Shown here in pieces: positions 15,707 to 18,740 of a stretch of 18,740 nucleotides of DNA. Each line of letters opens with the position of its first letter. The stretch's first letter is position 1. The notes under the pieces are model-generated. The model made no database searches and was not told the origin of the DNA. It worked only from the letters and a program-made list of their open reading frames with translations. The translations under genes were made by a program, and so were the position numbers. Source of the stretch: Promethearchaeota archaeon (GTDB lineage: Archaea; Asgardarchaeota; Lokiarchaeia; Sigyniarchaeales; SOKP01); NCBI GenBank assembly GCA_019057355.1, contig DXJM01000282.1, forward strand, positions 1-18,740, given 5' to 3'.

Positions 15707-18005
15707 TTGCGACACCTCCTTCATGATGGTTTCTTAAAGCCGCATAAAGAGAGAATACCTGCATGAAAAAAAGACCATCCCCTCCTATCCTCGCATTTTG
15801 CACTTGCTCTCGAGCAGATACTAAAGCGCTCCTGTTTGCTTCAAAAAAATCCTTTAAGTGAGGCGAATGAATCATCCGCATCAGCTCGTTCTTAAATGAG
15901 TGAAAACCCCCTTGATCCATATCTTCGATCATGGATCCCAGCAAGAGGTTTTTCTTGCTTTTAAACACGTCATGAGAGCGTTTAAACAGCTGGATGTAAC
16001 CATATACACCTTGACAAAATCCATCGAAATCATCGGATTTAAACTCATGACCTAATTCTCTACTAAGACCAATATCACTCATTTCAGCCCATCCTATATC
16101 AAGACCCTTCAAGGGAACGATATCAATGCCTTTTTGCCTTGCATTTCTTATGACTGCAATGCATTGCTCCGAATGCAAGGAACGAAAGGTTGCTAAAAAC
16201 AGGATTAAATCCGTCGAGTCCAAGTGTTCGATCTCGCCTGGAATAACGCCAAAGATCTCGCCTTGCCTTTCTAAAAATGAGATCAGCTCACCTATCCTGT
16301 GAGATTCAGAATCGAGAGCGTCATGCACGATCATCACGGAAATCGATGCTCGCTGGCGGCAATAATCCAGTATGGCAGGAGCATCCATCAAGGAGACTTC
16401 ATTTTCTTCGGATGAAAAGGGATTCCCGTCCAAGGACAACGAGTGGAGGGACGTCATGGGCCAAATAAAGTAAGGAAGCGAGGCGAGCTGGTTATTGGAA
16501 AGGTGAAGGGTGGTTAGTGTCATGTCTACCACGCATTCAGGTAATCTTGTCAATTGATTATTCCCCAACCATAGCGTGGTTAAGGAGTGCAGCAAGCCGA
16601 GAGACTCGGGTAGGTCCGCTATGGAATTAGAATTTAAGAAAAGCCTCTGAAGAGCGCTTAATCCCCCAATGCATTCGGGAAGCGACGTGAGGTTATTAAA
16701 AGAGAGGTCCAGCTCTTTTAAACTAGAAAGCTCGCAAAGAGAAGTGGGGATGAGGGATATTTTATTTACCCTGAAGTTCAATGTCTCCACGCTTGAAAGT
16801 TCACCGATTGAACCAGGAATGGCTTTCAAGAAGTTGCTTTCAAAGGTTACTTTTACGAGCCCTTTAAGCTGACCGAAATGTTCCGGAATGCCTTCAAGCT
16901 CATTTTTTTCACAATCGAGTTCCTTGAGATTCTTGAGAGTGCAAAACGAATCGGGAAGCATCTTTAACTTGTTTTCTTTCAAATTTAAATATTCCAAGGT
17001 TTCAAGCTTCCCAAACGAAGGGGGTAGAGAAAGGAGCTGATTATTTGTCAAAACGATTTCTTTTATCGATTGTAACCCTTCTAAAGAATCGGGCAACCCT
17101 TCCAATTGATTCCATTGAAGGTTAAGATTTTTTAAGGATGATAAGTTACCAAAGCTAGGAGGTAACTTTTCAATTGAACAGCTCTGAGCGTTCAAGGACA
17201 CTAAATTCCTAAGATTTCCTACATGTTCGGGTAAAGTTTTGAACTTGTTCCAAGCAACGGAAAGGGACTTGAGATCTGAAAGGTTTCCTATACTTTCCGG
17301 CAACTGCTCGATCTCATTTTGCTGTAATTGAAGGACTTGTAGCTTCACCAAGGCACCTATCGTGCCAGGCAAGGTCTTAAGGTGACAGCCTGTTACCGTA
17401 AGATTTTTTAAATTATCCAAAGACCCGATTGAAGCGGGCAATGACTCGATAGGCTCATTTTCAAGGCAAAGTCCAATGACTCTATTATTCATGCTTATAT
17501 ATCCAAATGTTGACATTGCCGGAACCTCATCATTAGCGTGAGTTAATGAGTCCTTTACTTGCTTTCGTTGTTGAACCTGCTGGCGGACTTGTTGAGTCAT
17601 TTGTTTTGCAAGGACCGTGGCACGATCACCGTCAATGTTCATCATCTCCTTCATTTGAAGGACGGTTGGATGCGTCTCTCCAAGGACAGAAATGACATTT
17701 TTCAATTGGGCTTCCATTTGAGCTTTATACTCCGGAGTTGCCATCGATCGATAGTAAGCCTCGTAATAATGTACCATTTCTTCCTCAGACATTTGTTCCA
17801 GTTGCCTCCATTGGGCTTCGTGAGCCGCAGATTGGGCATTTTGAGCCGCAGGTTGGGCATTTTGAGCCTGCGTCGATGAACTGCCTAATTCATCCCTCTT
17901 TTCAAGGCACGGAATGGATCTTCCGATCATTTTTTCTAATTCTTCGAGAAAAAGAGCATCCCTAATTAGCAAGCTATTCCCATTATACTCCTTTAATCCC
18001 TCCAT
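15699..18005 (-). CDS. Leucine-rich repeat protein with degenerate TIR-like domain and Gln/Ala-rich insertion
   Basis: This is the first gene of the LRR-TIR operon (768 residues) and a paralogue of the one it overlaps. Residues 1-35 are the shared YNG...LFLEELEKMIGRSIP module. Residues about 36-165 form an insertion with a 7-residue AQNAQ-type triple repeat (45-65), then a Gln/Glu-rich, probably helical or coiled-coil stretch (QMTQQVRQQVQQRKQ). RVIGLCL (175-181) leads into about 15 LRRs up to roughly 530. A TIR-like domain spans 553-634, but FISH is replaced by MIVH, about eight residues of the alpha-B region are missing, and V618 sits where the paralogue has its catalytic Glu. The C-terminal tail after the TIR (DIGWAEMSDIGLSRE...) is conserved. 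It is probably an inactive TIR partner or scaffold. The ATG 18005 is preceded immediately by an in-frame stop; GAGGAGGAT lies 12 bases upstream, rather far for a Shine-Dalgarno. Confidence 0.85.
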   Translation of the reverse strand: MEGLKEYNGNSLLIRDALFLEELEKMIGRSIPCLEKRDELGSSSTQAQNAQPAAQNAQSAAHEAQWRQLEQMSEEEMVHYYEAYYRSMATPEYKAQMEAQLKNVISVLGETHPTVLQMKEMMNIDGDRATVLAKQMTQQVRQQVQQRKQVKDSLTHANDEVPAMSTFGYISMNNRVIGLCLENEPIESLPASIGSLDNLKNLTVTGCHLKTLPGTIGALVKLQVLQLQQNEIEQLPESIGNLSDLKSLSVAWNKFKTLPEHVGNLRNLVSLNAQSCSIEKLPPSFGNLSSLKNLNLQWNQLEGLPDSLEGLQSIKEIVLTNNQLLSLPPSFGKLETLEYLNLKENKLKMLPDSFCTLKNLKELDCEKNELEGIPEHFGQLKGLVKVTFESNFLKAIPGSIGELSSVETLNFRVNKISLIPTSLCELSSLKELDLSFNNLTSLPECIGGLSALQRLFLNSNSIADLPESLGLLHSLTTLWLGNNQLTRLPECVVDMTLTTLHLSNNQLASLPYFIWPMTSLHSLSLDGNPFSSEENEVSLMDAPAILDYCRQRASISVMIVHDALDSESHRIGELISFLERQGEIFGVIPGEIEHLDSTDLILFLATFRSLHSEQCIAVIRNARQKGIDIVPLKGLDIGWAEMSDIGLSRELGHEFKSDDFDGFCQGVYGYIQLFKRSHDVFKSKKNLLLGSMIEDMDQGGFHSFKNELMRMIHSPHLKDFFEANRSALVSAREQVQNARIGGDGLFFMQVFSLYAALRNHHEGGVASE
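15713..15721 (-). promoter_or_regulatory. Perfect Shine-Dalgarno inside the upstream LRR gene
   Basis: Minus-strand AAGGAGGTG lies six bases before the GTG at 15706. It falls within the last codons of the upstream paralogue. GTG and the upstream stop share GTGAGTAA, an 8-base overlap. This places the start of the 828-residue protein at GTG rather than at the ATG 18 bases earlier, and points to coupled translation of the two TIR proteins. Confidence 0.65.
17810..17872 (-). repeat. 21-bp tandem repeat, three copies, inside the LRR gene
   Basis: Three consecutive 21-bp units (17810-17830, 17831-17851, 17852-17872) of the form (a/g)TTGGGCATTTTGAGCCGCAG, with a few differences in the outer copies. 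They encode three 7-residue units (TQAQNAQ, PAAQNAQ, SAAHEAQ; residues 45-65). The frame is kept, so copy number could vary without breaking the gene. Confidence 0.8.
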
Positions 18006-18050
18006 CTAATAAAACCCATCCTCCTCTTTCTTCTATACGTTCCATTGTAA

Positions 18051-18100
18051 CAAATATTAGCATCATGTTATATCATCTCATTCCATTAATCACGTGTTAA
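18051..18100 (-). promoter_or_regulatory. Possible promoter and operator of the LRR-TIR operon
   Basis: On the minus strand GATATAAC (about 18067-18074) and CTAATATTTG (18051-18060) are TATA-like, 45-70 bases before the start codon. Upstream of them TTAATCACGTGTTAA (18086-18100) is a dyad with TTAA arms around CACGTG and a single-base bulge. Position and symmetry suggest a promoter with an operator next to it. No experimental or consensus support is available. Confidence 0.25.
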
Positions 18101-18270
18101 AAATGGATTTTCAAGCTCCTGCCTTCTCGAATCCGTGAAATAAAAATTAACAGGATTTTTTCATTGAAAATTCCTACGATAGTGATTAAATAATGTCAAT
18201 TAGAAATTTTTATATATTTGCTTTTGAAAGTGCTTTTATGTTTGCTCATGAGTTCAGAAAAAGTAAGACC

Positions 18271-18310
18271 ATGCATTCCCATGCATTCCCATTCATTCCC
18301 ATTCATCCCA
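18271..18310. repeat. 10-bp tandem repeat, four units
   Basis: Four adjacent 10-bp units: two identical ATGCATTCCC, then ATTCATTCCC and the diverged ATTCATCCCA. It sits in the non-coding region left of the AT-rich tail and has no evident link to a gene. Confidence 0.8.
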
Positions 18311-18419
18311 ACCTGTCTTCCTCAAGCGACTCGCGACTCGTACCAATGCAAATAACAGGAAGGAACCCTAAAATCAAGAGGCCTCCCCAGTTCCGCAAAA
18401 AATTCGGGCATGCACCCAA

Positions 18420-18433
18420 AAAGCAGCTGCTTT
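18420..18433. repeat. 14-bp perfect palindrome
   Basis: AAAGCAGCTGCTTT is identical to its own reverse complement. It could be a protein-binding site or fold into a 5-bp stem with an AGCT loop. On the minus strand the arm continues as a short T-tract, which is too weak to call a terminator with confidence. Confidence 0.55.
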
Positions 18434-18685
18434 CAGTAAAAAAAAAAATCGATAGATACGGGCTAAAAATACCATGATAGCTTTAAAAAACAACACTAAA
18501 ATTTATACGTTCAAATAAAAGCTTTTGTTAACACAATTCCACCAGTTATGAACCCAAAAATCAAAAAAAAATGGAGTAAAATCCTTCTTTATTATTTTTT
18601 TTAAAAAAAATCTATCACCTTTCAGGGTTTTTATTTATAAATCTATTGCTCAAATGAATGTTTGATATAATAGCATTAGAAAAAA

Positions 18686-18695
18686 TTTATAAATA
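18686..18695 (+). promoter_or_regulatory. TATA-like box near the right edge
   Basis: TTTATAAATA preceded by a purine-rich GAAAAAA resembles an archaeal BRE/TATA pair for a plus-strand gene that would begin beyond the window. The surroundings are so AT-rich that a chance match is quite possible. Confidence 0.25.
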
Positions 18696-18740
18696 CAAAA
18701 TTCATATTTGTTATAATTAAATTGTTTAAAAACCTATCAA

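Larger units (their letters stand above)
18006..18740. other. Intergenic region upstream of the LRR-TIR operon, no convincing gene
   Basis: This is 735 bases without a recognisable gene. Close to the LRR start lie TATA-like stretches and a CACGTG-centred dyad. The middle has an imperfect inverted repeat AGGATTTTT (18152-18160) / AAAATTCCT (18167-18175), a four-copy 10-bp repeat and a 14-bp palindrome. The right part (about 18480 onward) is very AT-rich with homopolymer A and T runs. A 94-codon open frame at 18193-18477 runs through the repeat and looks fortuitous. I see no RNA gene or mobile-element end. Confidence 0.6.

Noticed and set aside
17810..18310. CRISPR-like array from the short repeats
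   Set aside because: Units are contiguous 21-bp and 10-bp tandem copies with no spacers; one set is coding.
18193..18477. 94-codon plus-strand open frame with GTGAT near its ATG
   Set aside because: It runs through the 10-bp repeat, is low-complexity and basic with no family resemblance, and its only support is a weak Shine-Dalgarno-like GTGAT. Treated as fortuitous.

Overview
The window most likely comes from an AT-rich archaeon, probably an Asgard archaeon of the Lokiarchaeia type. The case rests on archaeal-style Shine-Dalgarno starts (GGAGG/GGTGA, with many TTG and GTG start codons), a complete HdrABC set with an F420-type (FrhB) subunit, and two very long leucine-rich-repeat proteins. 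The N-terminal module of those proteins (a YxG...FLEEL...IG motif, then an 'RVIGL' strand leading into LPxxIG repeats) resembles what I recall of Lokiarchaeal LRR proteins. The taxonomic call is inference, and no marker gene is present.

Region 1 (1-175) is an AT-rich leader with two imperfect inverted repeats and no gene. Region 2 (176-13092, + strand) is one tightly packed set of eleven cytoplasmic redox genes, many overlapping or separated by only a few bases. In order they are hdrC, hdrB, a QmoA-like short hdrA, a second hdrA half carrying the N-terminal and C-terminal ferredoxin domains, mvhD with a C-terminal winged-helix tail, a 1004-residue hdrA-hdrA fusion, a plain mvhD, an FrhB-like protein with C-terminal dicluster ferredoxin, a HydB/AsrA-like iron-sulfur protein, a HydG/AsrB/PyrK-like FAD-NAD(P)-[2Fe-2S] reductase, and an FrhB/FpoF-like F420 oxidoreductase subunit. 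This resembles the bacterial FlxABCD-HdrABC NADH dehydrogenase/disulfide reductase. It differs in having a second inlet of the F420 type and a duplicated HdrA-MvhD core, once split over two genes and once fused. No hydrogenase catalytic subunit or formate dehydrogenase is present. The likely job is flavin-based electron bifurcation or confurcation between NAD(P)H and/or F420H2, ferredoxin, and a disulfide reduced at HdrB.

Region 3 (13093-13219) is a short gap between convergent units with a hairpin plus T-tract terminator for the minus strand. Region 4 (13220-18005, - strand) is a two-gene operon of paralogous LRR-TIR proteins, transcribed from 18005 towards 13220. Both have an N-terminal FLEEL module, 15 or 23 LRRs, a TIR-like domain and a conserved C-terminal tail. 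The downstream protein keeps a glutamate at the TIR NADase catalytic position. The upstream paralogue has valine there and a shortened TIR, which suggests an active/inactive pair.

Region 5 (18006-18740) has no convincing gene. It holds the probable promoter side of the LRR operon, a four-copy 10-bp tandem repeat, a 14-bp perfect palindrome and a TATA-like box near the right edge.
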